A stretch of 64,000 bases of DNA from Kitasatospora sp. NA04385 (GCF_013364235.1 NZ_CP054919.1:287276-351275); one strand, 5' to 3'. Numbered from the stretch's first letter, positions 9,081-17,761 are shown. Notes: generated by a model from the sequence alone, not told the origin. A program made the numbers and translations.

Positions 9081-9809
9081 TTGTCGGACGACTGGATCAG
9101 GGTGCCGGTCGGCACGGACGCCGCGCGCTGGACCACGAGGAGCAGGTGCCGCCGGGTCCTGCTCGTCGTGCACAACGTGACGGCGGCGACCCGGCTGCTG
9201 GACGTGGTCGGCCTGTTCCGCGACGACCTGCGCGTCCAGCTGCTGGCCACCTGCCCGGGCAGCTCGCCCTTCCGCTCCGGCCTGCCCGAACTCCTCGCCG
9301 CGCTGGGCCTCCCGGTCGTGCCCTGGGAACAGGCCCGCGGCCTCGACCCCGAGCTGGTGGTCTCCGCCAGCTTCGGCGGCCAACTCCACTGCTTCAAGGG
9401 GAAGTTGGCGGTCCTCTCGCACGGTGTCGGCTACAATAAGAAGCTGGCAACGCCGGGAGCCGGGAGCCGGGAGCCGGGAGCCGGGAGCCGGGAGCCGGGA
9501 GCCGGGAGCCGGGAGCCGGGAGCCGGGAGCCGGGAGCCGGGAGCCGGGAGCCGGGAGCCGGGGCGGTTCCGGTGTTCGGGCTGTCGCCGGAGTGGCTGCT
9601 CGACGAGGGCGGGGAGCCGGTCGCCGATGCGCTGGTGCTGTCGCACCCCGATCAGCTCGACCGGCTCGCCGCGGCGTGCCCGGAGGCCGCGCACACGGCG
9701 GTGCTGGGCGGCGACCCGTGCTTCGACCGGATCCTGGCGGCGCTCCCCCGCCGGGACGCGTTCCGCCGGGCGTTCGGGGTGCGGTCCGGCCAGCGGCTGC
9801 TGGTCCTGA
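9081..9809 (+). CDS. 5' part of a glycosyltransferase-like gene, out of frame after a 7-bp repeat
   Basis: This frame encodes the start of a protein continued in another frame at 9572. TTG 9081 is chosen for its GGAGG about 7 bp upstream; an ATG at 9018 is an alternative without a ribosome-binding site. It reads RRVLLVVHNVTAATRLLDVV and ends its plausible part at LAVLSHGVGYNKK before entering the tandem repeat at 9452, where it becomes Pro/Gly/Arg repeats and then shadow sequence up to 9809. As present, the gene makes a truncated product. Losing two or gaining one repeat copy would restore the frame. Confidence 0.6.
   Translation: MSDDWIRVPVGTDAARWTTRSRCRRVLLVVHNVTAATRLLDVVGLFRDDLRVQLLATCPGSSPFRSGLPELLAALGLPVVPWEQARGLDPELVVSASFGGQLHCFKGKLAVLSHGVGYNKKLATPGAGSREPGAGSREPGAGSREPGAGSREPGAGSREPGRFRCSGCRRSGCSTRAGSRSPMRWCCRTPISSTGSPRRARRPRTRRCWAATRASTGSWRRSPAGTRSAGRSGCGPASGCWS
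9452..9562 (+). repeat. 7-bp tandem repeat (GCCGGGA)15 inside a coding region
   Basis: Fifteen perfect copies of GCCGGGA run from 9452 to 9556, plus a six-base partial copy. Because 7 is not a multiple of 3, each change in copy number moves the downstream reading frame. The repeat sits between two parts of one gene that are in different frames. Confidence 0.95.
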
Positions 9810-10852
9810 ACTCGACCTGGAACCCGACCTCGCTGTTCGGTGACGGCGGTCCGGACGACGTGCTGCCACTGCTGCTCTCCCGGCTGCCGGAGCTGCCGCT
9901 GGACGAGTACCGGGTCGCGGTGGTGCTGCACCCCAACGTGTGGCACGGCCACGGCCCGGGGCAGGTCCGGCTGTGGCTGGACGGGGCCCGCCGGGCGGGG
10001 GTGGCGCTGGTCGATCCGGTGGCCCACTGGCGGCAGGCCCTGATCGCCGCGGACGCCGTGGTGGGCGACTTCGGGTCGGTGAGCTACTACGCGGCGGCGA
10101 TCGGCACGCCGGTGGTGCTGGCGGCGACCGGGCCGTCCGTGATCGACGACGGGTCGCAGGTCGCGGCGTTCGTCCGGGCGGCGCCGAAGCTGGACCCGTA
10201 CGCGGCGCTCGGCCCGCAGCTGGAGGGGGTGATCGCCGCCCGTGAAGTGCCGTCCGGCCCCGCCGAGTTGACGTCCTCCGATCCCGGCGGGTCGGCGGGC
10301 CTGCTGCGGTCGCTGTTCTACCGGCTGCTCGGCCTGCCCGAGCCGGCCGGGCCCGCGCTGCTGGACGGACTGCCGCTGCCCGCGCACCAGCCGGTCGTGG
10401 TGACGGCCCCGGTCCGGGTGCTGACCCGGACCGGGGCGGACGGGGCGGTGGAGGTGCGGCGTTTCGCGGCGGCCCGCTACGAGCCCGCGGGGGCGGGCGA
10501 GGCCCACCTGGTGGCACCCGAGGACACCCTGGACCCCGGCGCCCTGGCGCTCGCGGACGTGATCGTCCGGCACGGCGCCGCCGCCGATCCCCGGCTCGGC
10601 CCGCCGCTGCTCTGGGCGGAGCAGACGCTGTCCCGGTACCGCTCGTGCACGCTGGCGGTGCAGGTGACCGGCCCGGCCACCTGCACCGTCCGCCACCGCT
10701 CGGGCGCCGCACTGGAGTTGGCGGGCGCCGACGACGGGATCGACCCGGCTGCGGCGGCCTCCGCGCTGCTGGCCGCCGGGCCGGTGCCGGGGGTGCTGAC
10801 GGTCCGCTCCGGCGGCGCGGTTCACCGGGTGACGGTCACTCCGGCCGGTTGA
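9572..10852 (+). CDS. 3' part of the glycosyltransferase-like gene
   Basis: Open from GTG 9572 to TGA 10852, 426 aa. It opens VFGLSPEWLLDEGGEPVAD and has GT-B-like features of CDP-glycerol glycerophosphotransferase-type proteins: a nucleotide-domain opening (RLLVLNSTWNPTSL), a conserved HPNVWHGHG segment, and AADAVVGDFGSVSYYAAAIGTPV, where family members hold the donor nucleotide. The donor and acceptor are unknown; a surface polymer role is inferred. GTG 9572 could be an internal restart but has no good ribosome-binding site. Its end overlaps the convergent STAND gene by 17 bp. Confidence 0.7.
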   Translation: MFGLSPEWLLDEGGEPVADALVLSHPDQLDRLAAACPEAAHTAVLGGDPCFDRILAALPRRDAFRRAFGVRSGQRLLVLNSTWNPTSLFGDGGPDDVLPLLLSRLPELPLDEYRVAVVLHPNVWHGHGPGQVRLWLDGARRAGVALVDPVAHWRQALIAADAVVGDFGSVSYYAAAIGTPVVLAATGPSVIDDGSQVAAFVRAAPKLDPYAALGPQLEGVIAAREVPSGPAELTSSDPGGSAGLLRSLFYRLLGLPEPAGPALLDGLPLPAHQPVVVTAPVRVLTRTGADGAVEVRRFAAARYEPAGAGEAHLVAPEDTLDPGALALADVIVRHGAAADPRLGPPLLWAEQTLSRYRSCTLAVQVTGPATCTVRHRSGAALELAGADDGIDPAAAASALLAAGPVPGVLTVRSGGAVHRVTVTPAG

Positions 10853-12965
10853 CGCACAGGTCGCGCAGCACCCCGATCGGCACCAGGTGGAAGGTCGCGC
10901 CGCCGCGCTCCAGCAGCACGGCCGCCTCGTCCAGCAGCGGCAGCGCGTCCGGCCCGCGGCCCTGGTCGATCAGGGTCTGTACCAGGTCGGTCAGCGCCCG
11001 GGCGAGGTTGTACGCCTCGCCGGTGCCCCGGAAGAACGCCACCGCCGTCTCGATCGAGGTCGCGGCCTCCGCGAACCGGCCCAGCCCGCGCAGCGCCCGC
11101 CCCCGGTGGCGGCCGAGCAGGGCGCGCGCCCGGGGCAGGTCGCCCTGCCCGCTGTCCGCGTCCCCGATGCCGTCGAGCAGTCCGACGGCCCGTTCGAAGC
11201 ACTCCAGCGCGTCGGCGTAGCGCCACTGGCGCAGCCGCAGCAGGCCGAGCGTCTCGACGGCGGTGGCCTGTCCGCGCAGGTGGCCGTCCCGCTGCTCGGC
11301 GTCGGCGGCGAGCAGCAGGTGCTGCTCGGCCTCGTCGTACTCCTGCAACTCGGCGAGCGCGAAGGAGAGTTGGACGTGCATCCGGGCGGCCGTCCGGGCG
11401 CCGGTGCCCGGGGCGAGCGCGGCCCGGGCACCGGCCCGCAGCGCGGGCAGCAGTTCGTCGTGCCGCCCGGCCTTCAGCTGCAACGCCCACAGCGCCTCGA
11501 CCAGTTGGCAGACCGTCCCGGGGGCGGCGAACTCCTCGGCGGCGGCCACCGCCTCGACCAGGTTGGGCAGTTCGGCGCCGAGCACGGCCAGCGCGGCGGC
11601 CTCGTCGGGGTACCCGTCGGGGCCGATCTCCGCGTACAGCGGCCCGAGGTGCCAGCGCTGCGGGAGCGCCGCGTGGTCGGCGCCGACGGCCAGCCGCAGG
11701 TGGTGCGCGACGGTGCGGTGCACGGCGGTGGCGCAGGCCGCGAGGCCGTCCTCGCGCACCGCCGCGGCCTCGGCGTGCCGGCGGACGGCCGGGCGGTAGC
11801 GGTACCGGCCGTCGAGCGCGGTCTCCAGCAGGGCGGCGGCGGCGAGTTCGTCGAGCGCCTCGGCCGCCTCCGCCTCGGCCAGCCCGGTGGCGGCAGCGGC
11901 GGCCCGGGCGTCGATCGCGGGCCAGGGCCGCAGTGCGCAACGCCGGTACACCAGCGCCGCGTTCGGGGCGAGCCGGGCGTAGCGGTCGGCGGTCGCGGCC
12001 TCCAGCGGATCGGCGCCCGGCCGGTCGGTGAGCGCCCGGGGGGCGAGGTCGCCCAGCACGGGGGCGGCGGCGCGCAGCGCGAACGGGGACCCGGCGCAGC
12101 GCTCCAGGACGCCGGGCAGGGCGGCCTTGGCGGCGGTGACGGCGTGCTTGCCCGCGAGGTCGGTGAGCAGGCGGCGGGCGTCCTTGTCGGCGAGCGGGCC
12201 GACGGCGACGTTCAGCGCGTCGAGGCCGGCCAGCGGGCGGCGGGCGGTGATCAGGGTGAGCACGCCGGGGGCGGCGGTGAGCAGCGGGCGGAGCTGGGCG
12301 GCGGAGTGGGCGTGGTCGAGGACGACCAGCAGGCGGCGGGTGGCGAGCAGCGCGGCGAACAGTTCGGCGCGGTCCTCGACGGTGGCGGGCAGGTGGTCGG
12401 CGGGGACGCCGAGCCGCCGCAGGAAGCGGCGCAGCACGGTCGTCGGGTCCAGCACGCCGCCCGGCCCGGCCGCGCGCAGGTCGGCGTACAGCTGGCCGTC
12501 GGGAAAGCGGTGCGCCTCGCGGGCGCCCCAGTGGATGGCCACCGCGCTGGTGCCGATGCCGTCCGGGCCGTGCAGCAGCACCTGGCGCGGGCTGCCGTCC
12601 GCCTTGCGCCCGGCCTCCTTGTCGAGTTCGGCGAGCGGCCCCTTGCGGTCGGTGAAGTACCGGGTGGAGGCGGGCAGCAGCCGCGGCACCGCGTCCGCCG
12701 GGCCCGGGGCGCCGCCGGCCAGGCCGCTCATCCAGGCGGCCAGCGCCCGGGCCTGCGCCGGGTCGTTGCGCGCCCCCTCGACCAGCAGCCGGGCGACGGC
12801 CTCCCGCTCCTCCGCCCCGGCCGGGGCGGCGACCTGGCGCCCGGTCACCCGCTGCGCGAGGTTCCCGACCGACTCCCACGCCCACTTCCCGGCCTCCCCC
12901 GCCACCGCCGAGCCGACCGCGCCCAGCACCCCCGTGACCGCCGTGACCGACAGCGGATCGATCAT
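10836..12965 (-). CDS. STAND (NB-ARC-like) ATPase with TPR repeats
   Basis: 709 aa from ATG 12965. A short N-terminal helical region is followed by an NB-ARC/AAA-type domain (about 85-300): a P-loop-like segment LLHGPDGIGTSAVAIHWG, a Walker-B-like LLVVLDHAHS and a sensor-like VLTLITARRPL. The C-terminal half is a series of TPR helices (for example ALRAGARAALAPGTGAR and AEQHLLLAADAEQRDG). Such proteins act as signal-switch regulators or defence sensors. The usual P-loop Lys is replaced (GIGTSA instead of GIGKTA), so ATP hydrolysis may be weak or lost. Its 3' end overlaps the facing gene. Confidence 0.85.
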   Translation of the reverse strand: MIDPLSVTAVTGVLGAVGSAVAGEAGKWAWESVGNLAQRVTGRQVAAPAGAEEREAVARLLVEGARNDPAQARALAAWMSGLAGGAPGPADAVPRLLPASTRYFTDRKGPLAELDKEAGRKADGSPRQVLLHGPDGIGTSAVAIHWGAREAHRFPDGQLYADLRAAGPGGVLDPTTVLRRFLRRLGVPADHLPATVEDRAELFAALLATRRLLVVLDHAHSAAQLRPLLTAAPGVLTLITARRPLAGLDALNVAVGPLADKDARRLLTDLAGKHAVTAAKAALPGVLERCAGSPFALRAAAPVLGDLAPRALTDRPGADPLEAATADRYARLAPNAALVYRRCALRPWPAIDARAAAAATGLAEAEAAEALDELAAAALLETALDGRYRYRPAVRRHAEAAAVREDGLAACATAVHRTVAHHLRLAVGADHAALPQRWHLGPLYAEIGPDGYPDEAAALAVLGAELPNLVEAVAAAEEFAAPGTVCQLVEALWALQLKAGRHDELLPALRAGARAALAPGTGARTAARMHVQLSFALAELQEYDEAEQHLLLAADAEQRDGHLRGQATAVETLGLLRLRQWRYADALECFERAVGLLDGIGDADSGQGDLPRARALLGRHRGRALRGLGRFAEAATSIETAVAFFRGTGEAYNLARALTDLVQTLIDQGRGPDALPLLDEAAVLLERGGATFHLVPIGVLRDLCVNRPE

Positions 12966-13190
12966 GCCCCGTACCCCCACAACCGTGCTCGGCCGACATC
13001 GCTGCCGCCTGCGTGCGCCACCTGACGAGCCCAACCGTAGCCTGCACGCCACGCTCCGTCAGCACGCGTCCTTCCGCTTCCTCCCGAAGACCCCGGAACG
13101 CGGGCTCCGCCGGGGTTCCCGCGCGGTCCCCTCCGGCACGGCGGACGTCCGGGGGGCGGCCCGGCCGCGAGCGCCCCCACTGCGCGCTCC

Positions 13191-13270
13191 GGCCCCTTGA
13201 CCGCCCGTCGGGCCCCTTGGCCGCCCGTCGGGCTCCTTGACCGTTCGTCGGGCCCCTTGACCGTTCGTCG
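13191..13270. repeat. Four 20-bp imperfect tandem repeats upstream of the riboswitch
   Basis: Four contiguous 20-bp units (13191, 13211, 13231, 13251) share the core CCTTGACCG-CGTCG with one to three differences. They fill the gap between the STAND gene start and the cobalamin riboswitch. Each unit contains a CTTGAC-like -35 element. The rest of 12966-13300 shows nothing else I can name. Confidence 0.8.
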
Positions 13271-13302
13271 GCGTCGCCGCGATGATGGCCCGTCAGTTCA
13301 GC

Positions 13303-13460
13303 TGTACGCCAGGCGGTGGGGGAAGTCCGGTCGAATTCCGGCGCTGTCCCGCAACGGTAGGCCCATCCGCGCAGGTGGTGGGCGAGCCCGAATGCCCGTC
13401 GCCGGGTCTTCCGATACCTTCCACCCGTCGCGGACTGCGGGTCGGGGCTCCGGTGCCGCG
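13303..13460 (+). promoter_or_regulatory. Cobalamin riboswitch
   Basis: The leader has the conserved parts of the adenosylcobalamin aptamer in order: GGTGGGGGAAGTCCGGT, then GAATTCCGG, the core GCTGTCCCGCAACGGTA, and the B12 box GCGAGCCCGAATGCCCGTC around 13382-13400. A GC-rich hairpin after the B12 box (about 13425-13445) could be the expression platform. It precedes, and should repress in the presence of B12, the two secreted proteins downstream. Confidence 0.93.
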
Positions 13461-13516
13461 CTCGTGCGCGCGGCGCTTCGGGCGTCCGGCCCCGCGGGTC
13501 CGGAGAGGCTGACCCG

Positions 13517-14559
13517 ATGTCACTGCGCGCTCGCGCCGCCGTCCTGCTCGCCACGGCGGCCCTCGCCACCGCCCTGCTGCCCGCGGCCACCGCTGCGGCG
13601 GCGCCACCCGTCACCGTGCGCCCGGACGCGGCGGCCGCGGGCTGGCTGGCCGGTCAACTGGTGGGCGGCGACCACCTGGAGAGCAGTTTCGGCGGGGTCT
13701 CCTACCCCGACCAGGGGCTGACCGTCGACGCGGTGCTGGCGTTCGCCGCGGCCAAGGTCTCCGACGACGCGGCGGCCCGGGCCACCGCCTGGCTCGCCCA
13801 GCCGGCCAACCTGGCCGGGTACGCGGGTGACGGGGTCGGCGAGTCGTACGCCGGGGCCACCGCCAAGCTGGCGTTCGCCGCGCAGGTGCGCGGCGCGGAC
13901 CCGGCCTCGTTCGGCGGGGTCGACCTGGTGGCGCGGCTGCGGGCCCTGCAGCAGCCGTCCGGGCGGTTCTCGGACGTCTCGCAGTGGGGCGACTACAGCA
14001 ACAGCCTGGGCCAGTCGTACGCGCTGCTCGCGCTGGCCCGCACCCCCGGCGGGGCGCCGGCGACGGCGGTCGGCTACCTGGCGGGGGCGCAGTGCGCGGA
14101 CGGCGGGTTCCCGGTCGCCTTCGCGCAGCCGGTCTGCACCTCCGACCCGGACGCGACGGCGCTGGCCGCGCAGGCGCTGGCGGCGACCGGCCGGGCGCCG
14201 CGGCGCGGGCCGGGCTGTCCTGGCTGGTGGCGCACCAGGGCGCGGACGGTTCGCTGGCGGCGGCCGGGGGGAGCGCGGGCAACGCGAACTCCACCGGGCT
14301 GGCCGCGCAGGCGCTGCTGACCGGGGGCCGTCCGGTGGCGGGGTTGCAGGCCCGGGCCTTCGTCCGCTCGCTCCAGGCGGGCTGCGGCGCACCGGCCGCC
14401 GACCGGGGCGCGGTCGCCTACGACGCGACCGGGCTGGACCCGGCCACCGCGCCCCGGGCCACCGCGCAGGCCGTCCTCGGGCTGTCGGGCGCACCGCTGG
14501 CGACCCTGAGCGCGCACGGCGCCCGCCCCGCCGCACCGGCCCCGGCCTGCGCGCACTGA
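13517..14559 (+). pseudogene. Secreted alpha/alpha-barrel protein, transcobalamin-like, with one frameshift
   Basis: ATG 13517 starts a signal peptide ending in TAAAAP. The protein then has repeated terpene-cyclase/prenyltransferase-like helices with QSYALLALAR, CADGGFP and YLAGAQ motifs, the fold of the cobalamin-binding alpha domain of transcobalamin and intrinsic factor. At about 14190-14210, in GCGCCGCGGCGCGGG, coding moves from frame 2 to frame 1 and continues as LSWLVAHQGADGSLAAAGG to a TGA at 14559. One missing base explains it: either a real mutation or a sequencing error. Position directly behind a B12 riboswitch supports a cobalamin-capture role. Intact length would be about 347 aa. 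Confidence 0.8.
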
Positions 14560-14622
14560 CCCCGGACCGCTGCGGCCACTCCCCCACGCACGTTCCCGTT
14601 CCGTCCGCCGAGGAGGCGTCCG

Positions 14623-15090
14623 ATGTTCCGTACCACCGCGTTCCGCCGTCCGCTCGCCCCGCTGGCCGCCGCCGCGGCCCTGACCGCCGCGCTGCTGGGC
14701 GCGTCGACCGCGGCCGCGCCGCCCGCGCACGCGGCGGCGTGCAGCGGGACGACCGGTGTCACCGTCGTGGTGGACTTCACCGCGCTGGGCGGCACGATCC
14801 AGACCGGGTGCGCGCTCGGCGACCCGTCCAGCGGGCTGGCCGCGCTGACCGGCGCCGGGTTCTCCTACGCCTTCCACCCGCGGTTCCCGGGCTTCGTCTG
14901 CCAGATCAACGTGCTGCCGAACCCGTGCAACGGCGCGCCCGCGTCGGCGTACTGGTCGTACTGGCACGCCTCGCACGGCGGGGCGTGGAGCTACAGCAGC
15001 CTGGGCGCGGGCAGCTACGACCCGGCCCCGGGCGAGGTCGAAGGCTGGGCCTTCGGCGCGGGCTCCCAGCCGGGCATCACCGCCCCCTGA
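14623..15090 (+). CDS. Secreted DUF4430-like small protein, putative cobalamin-binding partner
   Basis: 155 aa. ATG 14623 has GAGGAGG 8 bp upstream. A signal peptide ends at AHAAA (residue 38-40), and a compact Cys/aromatic-rich domain follows (TGVTVVVDFTALGG, CQINVLPNPC, WSYWHASHGGAWSYSS). The ending resembles the beta domain (DUF4430) of transcobalamin, whose other half is the alpha barrel encoded just upstream. The pair could be a two-chain extracellular B12-binding protein under the same riboswitch. The substrate is inferred from context only. Confidence 0.75.
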   Translation: MFRTTAFRRPLAPLAAAAALTAALLGASTAAAPPAHAAACSGTTGVTVVVDFTALGGTIQTGCALGDPSSGLAALTGAGFSYAFHPRFPGFVCQINVLPNPCNGAPASAYWSYWHASHGGAWSYSSLGAGSYDPAPGEVEGWAFGAGSQPGITAP

Positions 15091-15209
15091 CCCCGAGGCC
15101 GCTACTGGCGCTGTGACCGGAAACGTCCACCGGATCGGTGGATCGGCATCGGCGTGCCGGACACCGGCTGGACGGCCGCAACATCCAGCCGGTGTCCGAA
15201 GGTTCGGCG

Positions 15210-15600
15210 GCAGAACCGGTCAGAACCAGGAGGCCGTCCGAGGACGGGAGCCGCAGACTGCAACACATCGCACGCCACGGAACGGGCCGCCCGGTGCACT
15301 TCCGGCAGACGACGGCCCCATCCGCGACGTCGTCCACCGCTTCGACCAGACGGGCACGGCCGCCCCCGCGGGAGGCCGTCCCCACCACCTCAGCCCCGAC
15401 AACGAGGGCTTCGCCGCACAGACGGCCACCACCCGGCTGGACCGCGAGACCCTGCGCACCCTGCCGGCCCGCCGCAGGACCACCTTCCAGAGCACTAGGA
15501 CCCGGAAGAACTCCAACGACCCGACCTCGACCGCATCGAACATGTCCTGGAACACCTCCCTGACCGGGTGTTCGCCTTCACCGACCGCACCGGGCCACCC
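15210..15600 (+). pseudogene. Degraded IS630-family transposase fragment
   Basis: Reading across frames gives pieces of an IS630 transposase in order: an HTH linker (IRDVVHRFDQTG, then LSPDNEGFAAQTATTRLDRETL), FQSTRTRKNSNDP, and in another frame DLDRIEHVLEHLPDRVFAF, the stretch leading to the first catalytic Asp. Several indels and loss of everything after this point make it non-functional. It stops where a CRISPR-repeat remnant begins at 15601. No terminal inverted repeats were found. Confidence 0.75.
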
Positions 15601-15688
15601 TGCACTCCACGCGGGCGCGGGGGAGCAAGCCTAGGCTTGATCCCACCCGAGGGGCAGCGCGGGACCATCCCCGCTCGCTCGGGAGGAC
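15601..15688 (-). CRISPR. Two-repeat CRISPR remnant
   Basis: Two degenerate 28-29-bp repeats (15601-15629 and 15661-15688) in minus orientation flank a 31-bp spacer. The second matches the array repeat over GGGACCATCCCCG and ends with GGGAGGAC, the other repeat family's start, so it is a hybrid. No leader is visible. Confidence 0.65.
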
Positions 15689-16052
15689 GTGAACAGCATG
15701 ACCAGCGGCAGCGAGGCGTCTTGCTGTCGCCGTACTCCTCCGCGTGCTCCATGAAGTACAGAGTTGCGTGCACCGGTGTTGTGGGGCTGCGAAGGGGCTC
15801 GGTCGGAGGTGGGGCCGGGCTGACTGGCTGCACTCGTGGCCCTCGACGATGCCTGGACGCTGGTTGGTCCGTGGCCGCCCCCGAGCAGACCAGGGAGGCT
15901 GCCGTTCTCCGGTGCTGGCGGCCTCGGAATCGGCCCCACCGTGCCGCACTCTAACCGTGGGTGCCGAGTACCTGCTTTCCTTTCGATCCGCCCCATTGCG
16001 GTGACCACGCGCAGTGGCCTGCGGCGTCATACCCGGGCGATAGCGTGCTGCC
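15689..16052. other. Intergenic stretch with no supported gene
   Basis: About 360 bp between the CRISPR remnant and the next gene. Several open frames occur on both strands but none has a start with a ribosome-binding site or a recognisable domain. I see nothing I can name. Confidence 0.5.
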
Positions 16053-16526
16053 ATGTCTAGCGTCTATGAGCTCTCGATCGTCCTGAACCTGCGCGAGGAC
16101 CTGTCCGACCAGGAGGAAGCCGAACTTCGGTGGCACCTTGGGCTGGGCCCGCAGCCCGAGGCCCTCCGCATCGTGCCCAGGTTCCCGGTCGTGGTCGAGG
16201 ACGGCAGCGACGGGCTCATCGTCGAGGACGACCCCAGGCCGCTTCTGGGCCGGCACGACGCGGCAGTCCACGTGGGCGGGGCGCTCGTCTCGGCGCTGGT
16301 CAGGCCTGAGCATTCGTGGAACGGGCCGTGGGCTCTGACCGTCCGGCAGGAGATCCATCCCGACGACTTCGACCTCACTGGTGAACTGCTCACCTGGTTG
16401 GCCGCCAAAGCCGATGACCGGCACCGCCCGTCCACGGGAACGGTCCGCGTGGGCTGGACCAGGTTCTACGAGTCGGACCGGTTGGAGCCTCTGGAGGTTC
16501 GAGGCGGCGTGGTCGCGTGGCCGTAG
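16053..16526 (+). CDS. Hypothetical protein, 157 aa
   Basis: A compact acidic protein beginning MSSVYELSIVLNLREDLSDQEEAELRWHLG, with a mixed alpha/beta pattern and a C-terminal beta-rich part ending GGVVAWP. There is no signal peptide or membrane helix. Codon use is typical of the genome. I do not recognise the family. It stands alone between the unassigned gap and a transposase remnant, with no clear ribosome-binding site before ATG 16053. Confidence 0.7.
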   Translation: MSSVYELSIVLNLREDLSDQEEAELRWHLGLGPQPEALRIVPRFPVVVEDGSDGLIVEDDPRPLLGRHDAAVHVGGALVSALVRPEHSWNGPWALTVRQEIHPDDFDLTGELLTWLAAKADDRHRPSTGTVRVGWTRFYESDRLEPLEVRGGVVAWP

Positions 16527-16666
16527 AGCCGTGGCCCGGATACGTGAAGGCGTCCCTCGGCCGGGTGACTGCGGCTTGGACAGTGGTCGTGGAAGAGTGG
16601 ACAGACAGCTGGCCAGCCCGGCCGGACGGCTCCGGGCCAGGGTCACTGAGATGGCCGCGAGAACGG

Positions 16667-17254
16667 TCAGTCCCGCTGGGCTTCGCGTGAGGCCGGTTGG
16701 CTGGACCTGCGGGACTGGCATCGGGTGATGCACCTGGTCATCAGGGTGGTCGCGGCCCAGATGATCAGCGACTCGGAGTGCTGGATCAGGCGTTCGCAGT
16801 CCCTGGCGTGCCGGCGGGCGTGCATCACCCAGGCGATCGACCTCTCGACGACCCAGCGGCGGGGCAGGACGACGAACCCCCACGCGTCCTTCGGCCGGCT
16901 GACGATCTTGACCGTGAGGTTCAGGTACTTCTCTGCCCGGGCCACGAGTTGTCCGGCGTAGGCGGAGTCGGCCCAGACGATGGTGATCTCGGGGTGCATC
17001 GGCCGGAGCCGGAAGAGGACTTCCTTGGCGGCGTCGCGGTCGGTGATGTCGGCCGGGGTGACCATGACGAAGAAGGGCAGGCCCTTGGTGTCCACGACAC
17101 ACCGGATCGCGTCCACGATCTCCCGTCGCGGGTGCCTCTCCGGCCGCCCGCCGGCCGGGTTCTCACAGGTTGGCTTCGGCAGTGGCGGTTCGATGAAGGC
17201 CCACTCGTCGTCCCGGGTGTCCGACGGGTGGCAACGACGGCGCGCCACGTTCAC
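16667..17254 (-). pseudogene. IS5-family transposase with an internal in-frame deletion
   Basis: 195 aa where about 270 are expected. The N-terminus (RRRCHPSDTRDDEWAFIEP, DUF4096-type) runs to IVDAIRCVVDT and then jumps directly to KGLPFFVMVTPADITDRDAA, the region of the catalytic core. Family members normally have about 75 residues in between, containing the first catalytic Asp. Both sides of the missing segment normally carry a VVDT-coding sequence, so recombination between short repeats explains the loss. The remaining DDE parts (WADSAYAG, RRWVVERS) are present. It cannot be active. Confidence 0.85.
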
Positions 17255-17327
17255 CTCCTCCCTGCGGGAATGGGCAGGGATCTGGGCCCGGGGCCGCCCG
17301 GACGGCCGGACGGCCGGACCCAGACGG

Positions 17328-17757
17328 TCAGGCCTCGATGTAGTCGGTGATCACGTCGAGCGTGGACTCGACGGAGTTGAGCTGGGTGTTCAAGTGCCGG
17401 ATCCATCGGCCCTTGGGCTGGAGGGCGGCGTGCGGGGCGACGACGCCGGTGATGAAGCGACGGATCTTCGGTGAGCTTCTCGCGAATCACCGCGACCTCG
17501 TAGCCCTGCGACTCGGTGGGGCCGGAGCAGAACTTGCAGCCGTCCGCCCTGGTCCAGATCGGGGGCGGCCAGGAACGTTCGGCGATGATGTCCTGCAGGC
17601 AGGCCATGCCCGCCCTCACCTGGCTCGCTCCCAGTTCGCTACACCCGGCCAGTTGGTCGAACCTCAGACCGGCCGCCCTCGCTTCGAAGAACACGAACCG
17701 GACGGCTTCGGTGTGCCGCTCGGCGGCGGGCGACCTGTGCCGGGACGCGCCGGGCAT
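17328..17757 (-). pseudogene. RacP-like protein, frameshifted
   Basis: From ATG 17757 the frame gives AAERHTEAVRFVFFEARAAGLRFDQL, then GASQVRAGMACLQDI and WTRADGCKFC, matching the actinobacterial RacP family (winged-helix-like). After REKLTE near 17473 the correct continuation IRRFITGVVAPHAA...VITDYIEA lies in another frame and ends at TGA 17328-17330, so one or two bases are missing. It starts 4 bp after the stop of the upstream DUF6192 remnant, as in intact streptomycete pairs. Confidence 0.7.
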
Positions 17758-17761
17758 CCCG

